From contig JBGTBE010000039.1 of assembly GCA_041749535.1 (NCBI GenBank), positions 1 to 7,301 of the forward strand: a stretch of DNA of 7,301 nucleotides. Direction: 5' to 3'. This document shows, piece after piece, positions 1 to 6,905 of this stretch (position 1 is the first letter of the stretch; each line of letters begins with the position of its first letter). This DNA comes from JBBQZU01 sp041749535 (GTDB lineage: Bacteria; Bacteroidota; Bacteroidia; Flavobacteriales_D; Cryomorphaceae). The notes under the pieces were generated by a model. The model saw only the letters and a list, made by a program, of their open reading frames with translations. It was not told the origin of the DNA and ran no database searches. The position numbers were made by a program, and so were the translations under genes.

Positions 1-485
1 GCTTCTTCGTTGCCACCTACAATGATGGTGTTGAACCCCAGCTTGCGTCGGTGAATGCGCTTTACCGTACGGGTGGTAAGCACAAACCTCAGGAAAAATG
101 TGGGAACGAAGTGCAGTATATAAAGTGTTAGAAGGGATTTGTAGTAGTGGTTGTAGTTTACAATCTGATCGTCGAGAAGTACAATGAAAAAAAGAATAAG
201 TACCCCTACGACTGCCGCGAGTAGCGTTTGACCGAGTTCTCGAAGTCGGTGCCTTCGAAATATATCGCGGTACATTCCCAAAAGCGCATACAAGGACACC
301 CAAAAGATGGGTATAAGTGCGATGCCAAAGTAAAATCGATCGTCAAATTCGAATGGAATTTCATAGCCGAACTTCTCAGGCTCCAAAAACTTTTTTCGGT
401 AGGAATAAAATAACACCCAAGCGGAAGCAGCGCTGAACAAATCAACAACTACGTATTTTGCTACCTGGATTGTTTTGTTCATCAT
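1..485 (-). CDS. Polyprenyl-phosphate sugar transferase, N-terminal part (cut by left edge)
   Basis: I read this frame by reverse-complementing the edge; it stays open to base 1, giving about 161 residues of a family usually near 460. The piece shows four hydrophobic segments at roughly residues 9-28, 51-70, 86-105 and 117-136, then a basic stretch (KRIHRRKLG) and the start of a Rossmann-like fold (NTIIVGGNEEA, about 152-162). This layout is that of exopolysaccharide polyprenyl glycosylphosphotransferases: membrane helices, a CoA_binding_3-type domain, then a C-terminal Bac_transf catalytic domain. The catalytic domain lies outside the window, so the sugar cannot be inferred. Family members move a sugar-1-phosphate onto undecaprenyl phosphate at the inner membrane, starting polysaccharide or O-antigen-type synthesis. 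Two in-frame ATGs stand next to each other (485 and 482); the first overlaps the stop of the upstream lipoprotein gene. There is no clear ribosome binding site, which fits coupled translation. Confidence 0.85.
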   Translation of the reverse strand, partial: MMNKTIQVAKYVVVDLFSAASAWVLFYSYRKKFLEPEKFGYEIPFEFDDRFYFGIALIPIFWVSLYALLGMYRDIFRRHRLRELGQTLLAAVVGVLILFFIVLLDDQIVNYNHYYKSLLTLYILHFVPTFFLRFVLTTRTVKRIHRRKLGFNTIIVGGNEE

Positions 486-1351
486 CAGATTTCAGGAAAC
501 ACAAATTTGAGATTGTCTATTAGTATAGTGCTCTCTGATTGACCAGGTTGCAGCTTTGATTCAAAGTAGAACTTCACGGCCGAAGTCTGAAACTGGGATG
601 AAATTTCACTCGTCATATCTATGTACACTTTGGTGTATTCATCCTGAGGAAGTAGGCCAATTGCGAAAGTTTTGGTGAATTCCGGTGTTTCCGTTATCAC
701 ACCTATTTCCAAGGCATTGGTTCCTCTAAAGTCTATCTCCATGTACATGTCCCTTCCTCTGGGCAGTACTGGTAAGTCCCAGGTGGTGGTGGCCAAAAAA
801 TAGTCATTCTCTGGGGTGAGTTCTACGCGCAGTGAACCAGATCCGGAACGCACTTCGTTGGGTTCGTTAGTGAGGGTGAAAATAGCGGTGCTGTTCGGTG
901 ACTGCTGTAGCGCGTTGCCAATTGATTCAAAATCTTCAATGAAAAAGTTCAATCCACTCGGGAAATACTCGAAAACGGCCAGTTCAGCGGTGTTGAGTGG
1001 GGTCACGATGCCCGGTTCCAGATTTAGCTCAGCGAGCAGTGGTGCATAAAATGGATATATCTGTCGGTTGCTGGTAAGTCCATCGCTCTTGATGCCCGCA
1101 TTAATATTGAGGCGGGTTATGCCATTCTCGAGTATTGGCACTGTGGCAGGAAGCTCAAACGTACCCACGAATTTCTCATTGGCAAAAACGTGAACGTCAA
1201 CAATATTGTGGGTGGCAGCTCCTTCACTATTGAGAATTGTCGTGAGATCTGCATTCGTAATTCTTACAAAACCAGGCACGGTTTCGTCCTTATCCAGTAT
1301 ATCACAAGAGGCCAAAGAGATGGCCGAGATCATCAGTAAAATTTTATGCAT
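485..1351 (-). CDS. Uncharacterised two-domain lipoprotein
   Basis: The 288-residue product starts with a short signal peptide and a clean lipobox, LASC, giving lipidation at Cys16. The residues after it (DILDKDE) are acidic, in keeping with Bacteroidota lipoproteins sent to the outer membrane or surface. Residues about 25-125 look like one beta-rich domain (IVDVHVFANEKFVGTFELPA). Residues about 137-287 look like a second, jelly-roll or galactose-binding-like domain: it opens with FIEDFES and closes with ILIDNLKFVF, a pattern common in carbohydrate-binding modules. That fold call is inference. I see no catalytic motif. Similar lipoproteins next to sugar transferases are familiar to me from other Bacteroidota, but I know of no assigned function. 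The gene ends in TGATG, sharing one base with the sugar transferase start, so the two are probably one operon. A role in export or anchoring of the polysaccharide is possible but unproven. Confidence 0.85.
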   Translation of the reverse strand: MHKILLMISAISLASCDILDKDETVPGFVRITNADLTTILNSEGAATHNIVDVHVFANEKFVGTFELPATVPILENGITRLNINAGIKSDGLTSNRQIYPFYAPLLAELNLEPGIVTPLNTAELAVFEYFPSGLNFFIEDFESIGNALQQSPNSTAIFTLTNEPNEVRSGSGSLRVELTPENDYFLATTTWDLPVLPRGRDMYMEIDFRGTNALEIGVITETPEFTKTFAIGLLPQDEYTKVYIDMTSEISSQFQTSAVKFYFESKLQPGQSESTILIDNLKFVFPEI

Positions 1352-1377
1352 TCACCACAGGTATATATTTCAGGCGG

Positions 1378-1385
1378 CAAAAATA
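1378..1385 (-). promoter_or_regulatory. Candidate -7 box for the lipoprotein/sugar transferase pair
   Basis: On the minus strand this reads TATTTTTG, an exact match to the Bacteroidota -7 consensus TAnnTTTG. It lies 26 bases before the lipoprotein ATG, so transcription would begin about 20 bases upstream of the start codon. I find no convincing TTG-type -33 element at 19-21 bases, so this rests on one short box. If real, the pair has its own promoter apart from the oxidoreductase upstream. Confidence 0.4.
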
Positions 1386-1474
1386 ATCCAAAATGGCGAT
1401 TTTAGGGCCTGTGGAGGCTCAAACCGTAAACAGGGTGTTAACGTGGATGACTAAAACTAATTGTAGGCAGGGAA

Positions 1475-2464
1475 TTAATTTTCTACCGGAGGGGTGGAAA
1501 TTTTAAGTTTCTCCACGATTTTGTATGCAATATCGAGGGCCTTGTATCCATCTTCAATGGTCACTGGAGGCACGGTGTCCTCATTGATGGCCCTTGCGAA
1601 GGCCGCGAGTTCGTCTTGAATGGCATTGTTGTTCTCAATCTCCGGTTTCTCGAAAAATATCTCCTTGCTGCCCCTGCCTTCACCCAGATCAATGGTCATG
1701 GAAAAAGGATCAGCATCTCCATCAATGTCGCGCATCTTCACCACTTCCGTTTCCTTTTTAAGAAAGTCGACAGCAATGTATGCATTGCGCTGAAAGAACC
1801 TGGTTTTGCGCATGTTCTTCAATGAAAAGCGACTTGCAGTGAGGTTGGCCACGCATCCATTGTCAAACTCCAAACGCGCATTCGCAATGTCTGGCTCTTC
1901 ACTCACGATGGCTACACCGCTGGCACTTATCCGCTTAATATTTGCTTTCACCACACTCAACACAATGTCGAGGTCGTGTATCATTAGATCCAGCACAACA
2001 GAAACATCGGTACCCCTTGGATTGAACTGGGCAAGCCTGTGCGCTTCTATAAACATGGGATTGTCCAGGTGCTCTCTGGCTGCGGTAAAAGCGGGGTTAA
2101 ACCGCTCCACATGGCCCACCTGCACTTTCACACTTGCCTCTTGGGCCAAGGCCATTAGCGTCTTGGCTTCTTCGATGGTATTTGTAATTGGCTTTTCTAT
2201 AAATATGTGTTTGGACTTCTTAAGGGCACGGGAAGCACAGTCATAATGGCTCAACGTAGGTGTTACGATGTCCACCACATCTACCGCATCAATAAGCTCA
2301 TCAATGGAATTAAACTTCTTGATCCCGAGCTTTTGTGCTGCGTCTATTGCAGCTGCTCCATTTGGGTCAAAAAACCCCACCAGTTCATATGCCGGGATAT
2401 TCTTAATCACTTTGATGTGTATCTTGCCGAGATGGCCGGCCCCGAGTACTCCAATTTTCAACAT
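1475..2464 (-). CDS. Gfo/Idh/MocA-family NAD(P)-dependent oxidoreductase, probably nucleotide-sugar dehydrogenase
   Basis: This is a complete 329-residue cytoplasmic enzyme of the usual family length. The N-terminal Rossmann fold begins with GVLGAGHLG (residues 5-13), the dinucleotide-binding glycine motif. The family EKP motif with its catalytic-type lysine is at 90-92 (IEKPITNT). The acid and histidine of the D-x-x-x-H active-site pattern are D159 and H163 (DLMIHDLD). The C-terminal half is the family's beta-sheet domain; its stretch ASRFSLKNMRKTRFFQ...AYIAVDF is typical of the subgroup that includes GnnA and WlbA-like UDP-sugar 3-dehydrogenases. A nucleotide-sugar substrate is therefore my preferred reading, supported by the nearby sugar transferase. 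No partner aminotransferase or acyltransferase lies in the window, so the exact reaction stays open. It is divergent from pcm and lies 123 bases upstream of the lipoprotein gene on the same strand. Confidence 0.92.
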   Translation of the reverse strand: MLKIGVLGAGHLGKIHIKVIKNIPAYELVGFFDPNGAAAIDAAQKLGIKKFNSIDELIDAVDVVDIVTPTLSHYDCASRALKKSKHIFIEKPITNTIEEAKTLMALAQEASVKVQVGHVERFNPAFTAAREHLDNPMFIEAHRLAQFNPRGTDVSVVLDLMIHDLDIVLSVVKANIKRISASGVAIVSEEPDIANARLEFDNGCVANLTASRFSLKNMRKTRFFQRNAYIAVDFLKKETEVVKMRDIDGDADPFSMTIDLGEGRGSKEIFFEKPEIENNNAIQDELAAFARAINEDTVPPVTIEDGYKALDIAYKIVEKLKISTPPVEN

Positions 2465-2482
2465 AATGATGCAGTGTTTTTA

Positions 2483-2490
2483 CAAAAGTA
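2483..2490 (-). promoter_or_regulatory. Candidate -7 box for the oxidoreductase gene
   Basis: The minus strand reads TACTTTTG, an exact TAnnTTTG match, 18 bases before the ATG at 2464. Transcription would start about 10-14 bases ahead of the start codon, a very short leader. No good -33 element is visible at the expected spacing. Confidence 0.45.
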
Positions 2491-2562
2491 GACCATCAAC
2501 TTATGAACGGGTCTGAACTCACTCAATTTTATCAACAGCGAAGCGATGGAATTGAATTTGGT

Positions 2563-2570
2563 TACTTTTA
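2563..2570 (+). promoter_or_regulatory. Candidate -7 box for pcm
   Basis: The box reads TACTTTTA, one mismatch (final base) to TAnnTTTG. It is only 4 bases before the first ATG of pcm at 2575, so a transcript from it would begin near 2574-2577. That would favour the in-frame ATG at 2584 as the true start, on a nearly leaderless message. No -33 element is evident. Confidence 0.3.
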
Positions 2571-2574
2571 GCCC

Positions 2575-3231
2575 ATGATCAAAATGGTAGATTCTTTCAA
2601 ACATCAAGGACTGAGAAAGCAGCTTATAGACACCATTAAAGAGAAAGGTATTTCGAACAAAGATGTGTTGGATGCGATGATGCGGGTGCCCAGGCATTAC
2701 TTCCTCGATTCAGCGTTTCTCGACTTCGCCTATTCCGACAAGGCTTTTCCGATTGGTGCAGGTCAAACGATTTCTCAACCATATACTGTGGCATTTCAAA
2801 CCTCACTTCTTGAAGTATCACCAGGACTAAAAGTGTTGGAAATAGGCACCGGTAGCGGATATCAGACTGCTGTATTGTCAGCTTTGGGCGTGAAAGTGTT
2901 CACCATAGAACGCCAAAAAACCCTGTTTAAGAGTGCCCAGCAGGTGCTGTCTAAGATGAACTCTACTGCCAAGGTGTTCTTTGGCGATGGGTATAAAGGC
3001 CTGCCTGCTTTCGCTCCTTTTGATAGAATACTTGTTACCTGCGGCGCACCTTATATCCCTACCGATTTGGTCACCCAGCTCAAGGCAGGTGGCAGGCTTG
3101 TAGTGCCCATTGGGGAAGGCGAAATTCAGGAAATGACCAAACTGGTAAAGCAGGAAGATGGTATCATAGAAATTACCAAACACGGTGCCTTCCGGTTTGT
3201 GCCCATGCTCCAGAATAAGGAAGCCTTGTGA
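2575..3231 (+). CDS. pcm: Protein-L-isoaspartate O-methyltransferase
   Basis: The 218-residue product methylates, with S-adenosylmethionine, the carboxyl of L-isoaspartyl residues that form when proteins age, starting their return to normal aspartate. The class I methyltransferase core is clear. GAGQTISQPYTVAFQ at residues 61-75 is the family signature that contacts the isoaspartyl substrate. VLEIGTGSGYQTA (87-99) is SAM motif I, and IER (111-113) supplies the acidic residue after the second strand. FGDGYKGLP (136-144), TCGAP (155-159) and the tail FRFVPM (206-211) complete the family pattern. Length is normal for Bacteroidota. Two starts are possible: ATG at 2575, or ATG at 2584 (MVDSFKHQGLRKQ), which looks more like relatives and fits the candidate promoter better. 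The family call is secure, the start is not. It is likely cytoplasmic; the next gene follows after 68 bases. Confidence 0.96.
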   Translation: MIKMVDSFKHQGLRKQLIDTIKEKGISNKDVLDAMMRVPRHYFLDSAFLDFAYSDKAFPIGAGQTISQPYTVAFQTSLLEVSPGLKVLEIGTGSGYQTAVLSALGVKVFTIERQKTLFKSAQQVLSKMNSTAKVFFGDGYKGLPAFAPFDRILVTCGAPYIPTDLVTQLKAGGRLVVPIGEGEIQEMTKLVKQEDGIIEITKHGAFRFVPMLQNKEAL

Positions 3232-3299
3232 AACAAATATCAGAAAATGTAATTTTTACGCCTCTTGGCAGTTAATTAACCATAACCATTCGTTTAAAG

Positions 3300-4169
3300 A
3301 TGAAAAAACTGATTCCCGTATTTCTCCTGCTCGTGTGCATAACTGCCAACGCACAGCCCATATCCAAGAAAGGTGAGCGTTTCCTGCCCGAAGCGGGCGA
3401 TTGGGCAGTAGGTTTAGATGCCGTTCCCTTTCTAAACTATTTTGGTAACTTTTTCAACCAAAACGGAAACACCTCACCGAGTACAGAGTTTACCAACTCC
3501 AATTTTGCCATCACAGCCAAAAAATTTAAGAAAGCCGACATGGCCTACCGTGTTTCTATGCGGCTGGGAGTCTTCAACGACAATGTGAAAGCTTTTGTAC
3601 CCGAATTCAGTGTGGATCCTACCAACACCACTGTAGAAGATAAGTACAGCCGCACTTTTACGAATCTGTACACCTCTTTTGGAATTGAAAAACGGAAGGG
3701 CAACACACGTATACAGGGATTCTATGGTGCTGAAGCAGGATTGGGCTTTGGTACTGAAAAGCACACCTTCGATTACGGGAACGCCATCACACCTGAAAAT
3801 ACAAGCCCAACACGATCAGAATTCAACCTGGTGTTCCAGGACGATCCCCGAGAAATTACCAATATAGACAGTCAGGGTGCTTTTATGACTGAATTCAAGA
3901 AAGGAACTGAATTCTCTATTGGCGCAAGGGCTTTTCTTGGTGCAGAGGTATTCCTATTTCCTAAATGGTCATTGGGGTTTGAGTTCGGGTTCGGGATGGG
4001 GTATAAGTTTGCCGGCAATTCTACCATTATTTCTGAGCAATGGACTGTGCCCGTAGGCGGTACTTCAGAACAATTTGTGACCACCATCCAAGATGAGGGT
4101 GGTACCTCTGAATTTCGTATCGATACAGACAATACCGGCGGTGCAGTGTTCATGTACTTTTACTTCTAG
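3300..4169 (+). CDS. Secreted beta-strand-rich protein, probable outer membrane beta-barrel, function unknown
   Basis: The 289-residue product has a standard signal peptide: KK at 2-3, a hydrophobic core to about residue 14, and a cleavage site after ANA (19). The mature protein holds many alternating aromatic/glycine stretches that look like amphipathic strands: about 35-46 (WAVGLDAVPFLN), 82-92, 119-130, 137-149 (RIQGFYGAEAGLG), 204-219, 222-236 (KWSLGFEFGFGMGYK) and 281-289. It ends in FMYFYF; a terminal aromatic residue is the usual barrel-assembly signal. These facts support a small outer membrane barrel of perhaps 8-12 strands, but no named family is recognised. The region at about 152-200 is polar and may form a long outer loop. 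It lies 68 bases after pcm and 119 before nnr, all on one strand. A periplasmic beta-sandwich is the alternative. Confidence 0.8.
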   Translation: MKKLIPVFLLLVCITANAQPISKKGERFLPEAGDWAVGLDAVPFLNYFGNFFNQNGNTSPSTEFTNSNFAITAKKFKKADMAYRVSMRLGVFNDNVKAFVPEFSVDPTNTTVEDKYSRTFTNLYTSFGIEKRKGNTRIQGFYGAEAGLGFGTEKHTFDYGNAITPENTSPTRSEFNLVFQDDPREITNIDSQGAFMTEFKKGTEFSIGARAFLGAEVFLFPKWSLGFEFGFGMGYKFAGNSTIISEQWTVPVGGTSEQFVTTIQDEGGTSEFRIDTDNTGGAVFMYFYF

Positions 4170-4254
4170 AAGTTCCTGCCCATGTATAAGAACTGTAAGG
4201 AATCAGGCAGCGCCATTGTCCTGAAACTGTGTGAAAATAAGGAAATCAATTTGC

Positions 4255-4262
4255 TACTTTAG
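4255..4262 (+). promoter_or_regulatory. Candidate -7 box for nnr
   Basis: The box reads TACTTTAG, one mismatch to TAnnTTTG. It lies 26 bases before the TTG start of nnr. A weak TGTG at 4229-4232 sits 22 bases upstream, slightly beyond the usual -33 spacing. An in-frame TAA at 4268-4270 shows that the nnr reading frame cannot begin this far upstream. Confidence 0.35.
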
Positions 4263-4288
4263 CCAGCTAAACCAATACACTCCCTCGC

Positions 4289-5821
4289 TTGAAGATTTTT
4301 AGCGCTGAGCAGATTAAAGCAGCTGATGCTTTTACCATAAAAAAAGAACCGGTAAAATCCATTGATTTAATGGAGCGGGCCGCTGGCAAATGCTACGACT
4401 GGATTTACGAGAATGCCCCAAAACTTTTCCCACCTTCAATTTCTGAAGAGAGTCAGTGGCAATTTCACGTAGTATGTGGAATGGGAAACAACGGTGGTGA
4501 TGGATTGTGCATAGCACGCCTGTTGAACCGCTCGGGATACAACGTCTCCATCACCATAGTGAAGCACACTGACAATCCCTCCGATGATTTTACTGCCAAC
4601 TTCAACAAACTAGGCACCCTGAAAAAATCAGTTATAGAGGTAAGTACTGCTGCAGAAATGCCTGAAATAGCTGCAGACTGTCTCGTGATAGACTGTATAT
4701 TGGGCATTGGCCTGAAAGGTTTGGCAAAAGGTGTAGCTGCTGACGCGATTCACAACATTAACAACTCTGGCGCTACGGTGGTAAGCATAGATATGCCGAG
4801 TGGCCTTATGTGCGACAACAACCCAGATGCGGATTTGAACAAGATTGTGCACAGCCACCATGTACTCACTTTTCAAAATCCCAAGCTCTCCTTCTTCCTT
4901 GCGGAAACTTCGCTGGTTGTGGGCAATGTGCACGTACTGGACATTGGCATACATCCGGAATTCATTGGCACTGAAGAAACCAAATACCACCTTGTAGACC
5001 GCTATTTTGCAGCATCATTGGTGCGCAACAGAAACAGGTTTGACCACAAGGGCACCTTTGGCCACGCCTTGCTCGTAGGAGGCAGTCCCGGTAAGTGGGG
5101 CGCCATATGCCTATCGGCAAAAGCCTGTCTCAGGTCCGGTGCCGGTCTCCTCACCGTGCATGCAGGTGAGGCAGCCTCCCAAAGCTTGATGAACCACCTG
5201 CCTGAAGCTATGGTAAGCGATGCAGGTACTGCGTATTTTAGTACGCTTCCGCAGTTAGGTGTCTTTGATGCAATTGGCATAGGACCTGGAATGGGAACCC
5301 GCGATGAATCTGCAAAAGCGCTTAAATTGCTCATTCAGGAAGCAAAAGTTCCGCTCGTGCTCGACGCTGACGCGCTAAACATACTTGCTGAGAACAAAAC
5401 ATGGTTGGCATTTTTACCGAAAGGAAGCATACTTACCCCCCACCCTGGTGAGTTTGCACGACTGGCAGGTGAGAAACTCCCGCACTTTGAGAACATGCAG
5501 AAGCAACGGGAACTCAGTATGAAGCACGGAATTTATATCCTGCTCAAAGGTGCACACTGCAGCTTGAGTACACCAGGGGGCAATATCCTGATAAACCTTA
5601 CTGGAAATCCCGGTATGGCCACGGCGGGTATGGGCGATGCACTCACTGGTATTATTACTGGCCTTTTGGCTTCGGGCTATGGACCTGAAACTGCCGCTGC
5701 TCTTGGAATGCACGTGCACGGACTCGCAGGCGATCTGGCCGAACAAAGCCAGGAATCGTTGTTGGCCACCGACCTGATCAATACACTTGGAAAAGCTTTT
5801 AACACCCTCAGGAATGCGTAA
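4289..5821 (+). CDS. nnr: Bifunctional NAD(P)H-hydrate epimerase / ADP-dependent NAD(P)H-hydrate dehydratase
   Basis: This 510-residue enzyme repairs NADH and NADPH hydrated by heat or by glyceraldehyde-3-phosphate dehydrogenase. The N-terminal YjeF_N domain (about 1-220) interconverts the R and S hydrates; it carries CGMGNNGGDGLCIAR (63-77), a DCILGIGLKG segment (135-144) and IDMPSGL (167-173). The C-terminal ribokinase-like domain (about 235-508) removes water from the S form with ADP. It shows HKGTFGHALLVGGSPGKWGA (253-272), GIGPGMGT (330-337), DADALN (359-364), LTPHPGEFARL (382-392), LKGAH (419-423) and GNPGMATAGMGDALTGI (439-455), with D450 the expected catalytic aspartate. Length and domain order match the fused bacterial form. 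The start is TTG: the sequence from it, (M)KIFSAEQIKAADAFTI, matches relatives from the first residue, and a stop at 4268-4270 leaves no upstream ATG. The next in-frame ATG (residue 28) would cut into the fold. The end overlaps the cyclotransferase gene by 8 bases. Confidence 0.96.
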   Translation: MKIFSAEQIKAADAFTIKKEPVKSIDLMERAAGKCYDWIYENAPKLFPPSISEESQWQFHVVCGMGNNGGDGLCIARLLNRSGYNVSITIVKHTDNPSDDFTANFNKLGTLKKSVIEVSTAAEMPEIAADCLVIDCILGIGLKGLAKGVAADAIHNINNSGATVVSIDMPSGLMCDNNPDADLNKIVHSHHVLTFQNPKLSFFLAETSLVVGNVHVLDIGIHPEFIGTEETKYHLVDRYFAASLVRNRNRFDHKGTFGHALLVGGSPGKWGAICLSAKACLRSGAGLLTVHAGEAASQSLMNHLPEAMVSDAGTAYFSTLPQLGVFDAIGIGPGMGTRDESAKALKLLIQEAKVPLVLDADALNILAENKTWLAFLPKGSILTPHPGEFARLAGEKLPHFENMQKQRELSMKHGIYILLKGAHCSLSTPGGNILINLTGNPGMATAGMGDALTGIITGLLASGYGPETAAALGMHVHGLAGDLAEQSQESLLATDLINTLGKAFNTLRNA

Positions 5822-6905
5822 ACTGATCCCGATACTTCTCGCAGTGCTGATAATATACGGATGCACCGATGACGGAAAACTGCCGACTTCTAAAATACCG
5901 CAGAAAAACCAGCCCTCCATACGGATCAAAACCTCCCAGAAAGACCAATTGGTCTATGGAGATACACTCAGGTTCAGTGTGGAATCGATTGATGAAGGCC
6001 GTACAATGAAAGAAGTGCGGGTAAGCCATGCAGAATCTCGTAAGGTACTCTCCACATCTACTTCTGGAATATTTATATTGCCTACTTCAGTGACTGGTGG
6101 CGGGAAATTGAAGCTCAAAATAGAAGCAACCTTTGAAGATGGAAGCAACAGTACCCGCTACCGCGACTTTGTGGTAGTGCACAAAGAAGCACCCAAGCAG
6201 TGGACTTTTGAAATCATCAAAAAATACCCGCACAACATCAAGAGCTTTACACAAGGATTGCTCATTCACAAAGGTTTTCTCTATGAGGGTACTGGTCAGT
6301 TTGGTGAATCGAGGTTGCTAAAGTCTGAGCTACTCACAGGGCAGGTAATTCTGGAACGCAGAATGGAGGACAATGAATTTAGTGAGGGCATCACCATCAT
6401 GAATGGTAAGCTGTACCAGTTGAGCTATAAGTCGGGCGTAGGCAGGACTTTCAAAGCCGATACCTTTGAACCTATTGGTCAGTTCAACTATGATTTTGCA
6501 ACCAACGAAGGTTGGGGCCTTACGAACAACGACACTGCTCTGATCGCTTCTGACGGTTCGTCCACATTGTACTTTTTAGACCCTGAGACCTTCCAGGAAA
6601 CGGGCAGGCTCAGCGTTTTCAGCGACCGTGGGGATGTGAGCAGGCTCAACGAGTTGGAGTACCGTGAAGGCACTGTGTATGCGAATGTTTTCACAACTGC
6701 CGATATTGTGGCCATCGATTTGAAAACGGGCCGGGTAACAGATACCTACTCAGCCAGGGGAATTGTAGACCGCAGTGAGGTAACAGCAAGAATGGATGTA
6801 TTGAACGGCATTGCCATCAATCCCCTAAATGGAAACTTGTTGATTACAGGCAAGTACTGGAGCAACATTTATGAGGTACGCCCTCTTCCTGCTGTGGAAT
6901 TTTAG
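5814..6905 (+). CDS. Glutaminyl-peptide cyclotransferase (glutamine cyclotransferase), lipoprotein
   Basis: With the ATG at 5814 the product has 363 residues. It begins MRKLIPILL and continues to a lipobox-like IYGC, with Cys17 as the probable lipidated residue; tyrosine at -2 is unusual but tolerable. Residues about 34-122 form a short beta-rich, Ig-like domain. Residues about 130-360 are a plant-type (PF05096) glutamine cyclotransferase beta-propeller, with FTQGL (145-149), EGTG (158-161), FSEG (189-192), NEGWGL (231-236), NELEY (279-283), VLNGIA (329-334) and ITGKYW (344-349). The family turns N-terminal glutamine into pyroglutamate, releasing ammonia. Since many exported Bacteroidota proteins expose N-terminal Gln after signal cleavage, they are plausible substrates (inference). 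The start overlaps the nnr stop by 8 bases, with AGGA directly before the ATG. An in-frame TTG at 5787 would add nine residues and spoil the signal peptide, so I reject it. Confidence 0.93.
   Translation: MRKLIPILLAVLIIYGCTDDGKLPTSKIPQKNQPSIRIKTSQKDQLVYGDTLRFSVESIDEGRTMKEVRVSHAESRKVLSTSTSGIFILPTSVTGGGKLKLKIEATFEDGSNSTRYRDFVVVHKEAPKQWTFEIIKKYPHNIKSFTQGLLIHKGFLYEGTGQFGESRLLKSELLTGQVILERRMEDNEFSEGITIMNGKLYQLSYKSGVGRTFKADTFEPIGQFNYDFATNEGWGLTNNDTALIASDGSSTLYFLDPETFQETGRLSVFSDRGDVSRLNELEYREGTVYANVFTTADIVAIDLKTGRVTDTYSARGIVDRSEVTARMDVLNGIAINPLNGNLLITGKYWSNIYEVRPLPAVEF

Noticed and set aside
1388..1420. Inverted repeats (CCAAAAT/ATTTTAGG and GGGCCT/AGGCTC) downstream of the oxidoreductase gene, considered as a terminator
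   Set aside because: The first pairs only with a bulge, the second has a six-pair stem with a wobble, and on the minus strand no T-run follows either one.
1806..2246. Plus-strand open frame of 146 codons inside the oxidoreductase gene
   Set aside because: It is antisense to a complete, motif-rich Gfo/Idh/MocA gene, and its serine- and leucine-rich translation resembles no family.
4171..4194. AGTTC...GAACT inverted repeat after the barrel gene, considered as a terminator
   Set aside because: The stem has only five pairs, the loop is 14 bases, and no T-run follows.
4628..4990. Minus-strand open frame of 120 codons inside nnr
   Set aside because: It is antisense to the conserved epimerase domain and has no supporting motif or regulatory signal.
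5787..5813. Upstream TTG start for the glutamine cyclotransferase
   Set aside because: It would put nine polar residues ahead of a normal MRKL lipoprotein signal peptide and deepen the overlap with nnr; the ATG at 5814 with AGGA before it is better.
5414..5929. Minus-strand open frame of 171 codons across the nnr/cyclotransferase junction
   Set aside because: It lies antisense to two well-supported genes with clear family motifs, has no recognisable domain and no promoter, and is best explained as a by-product of their codon use.
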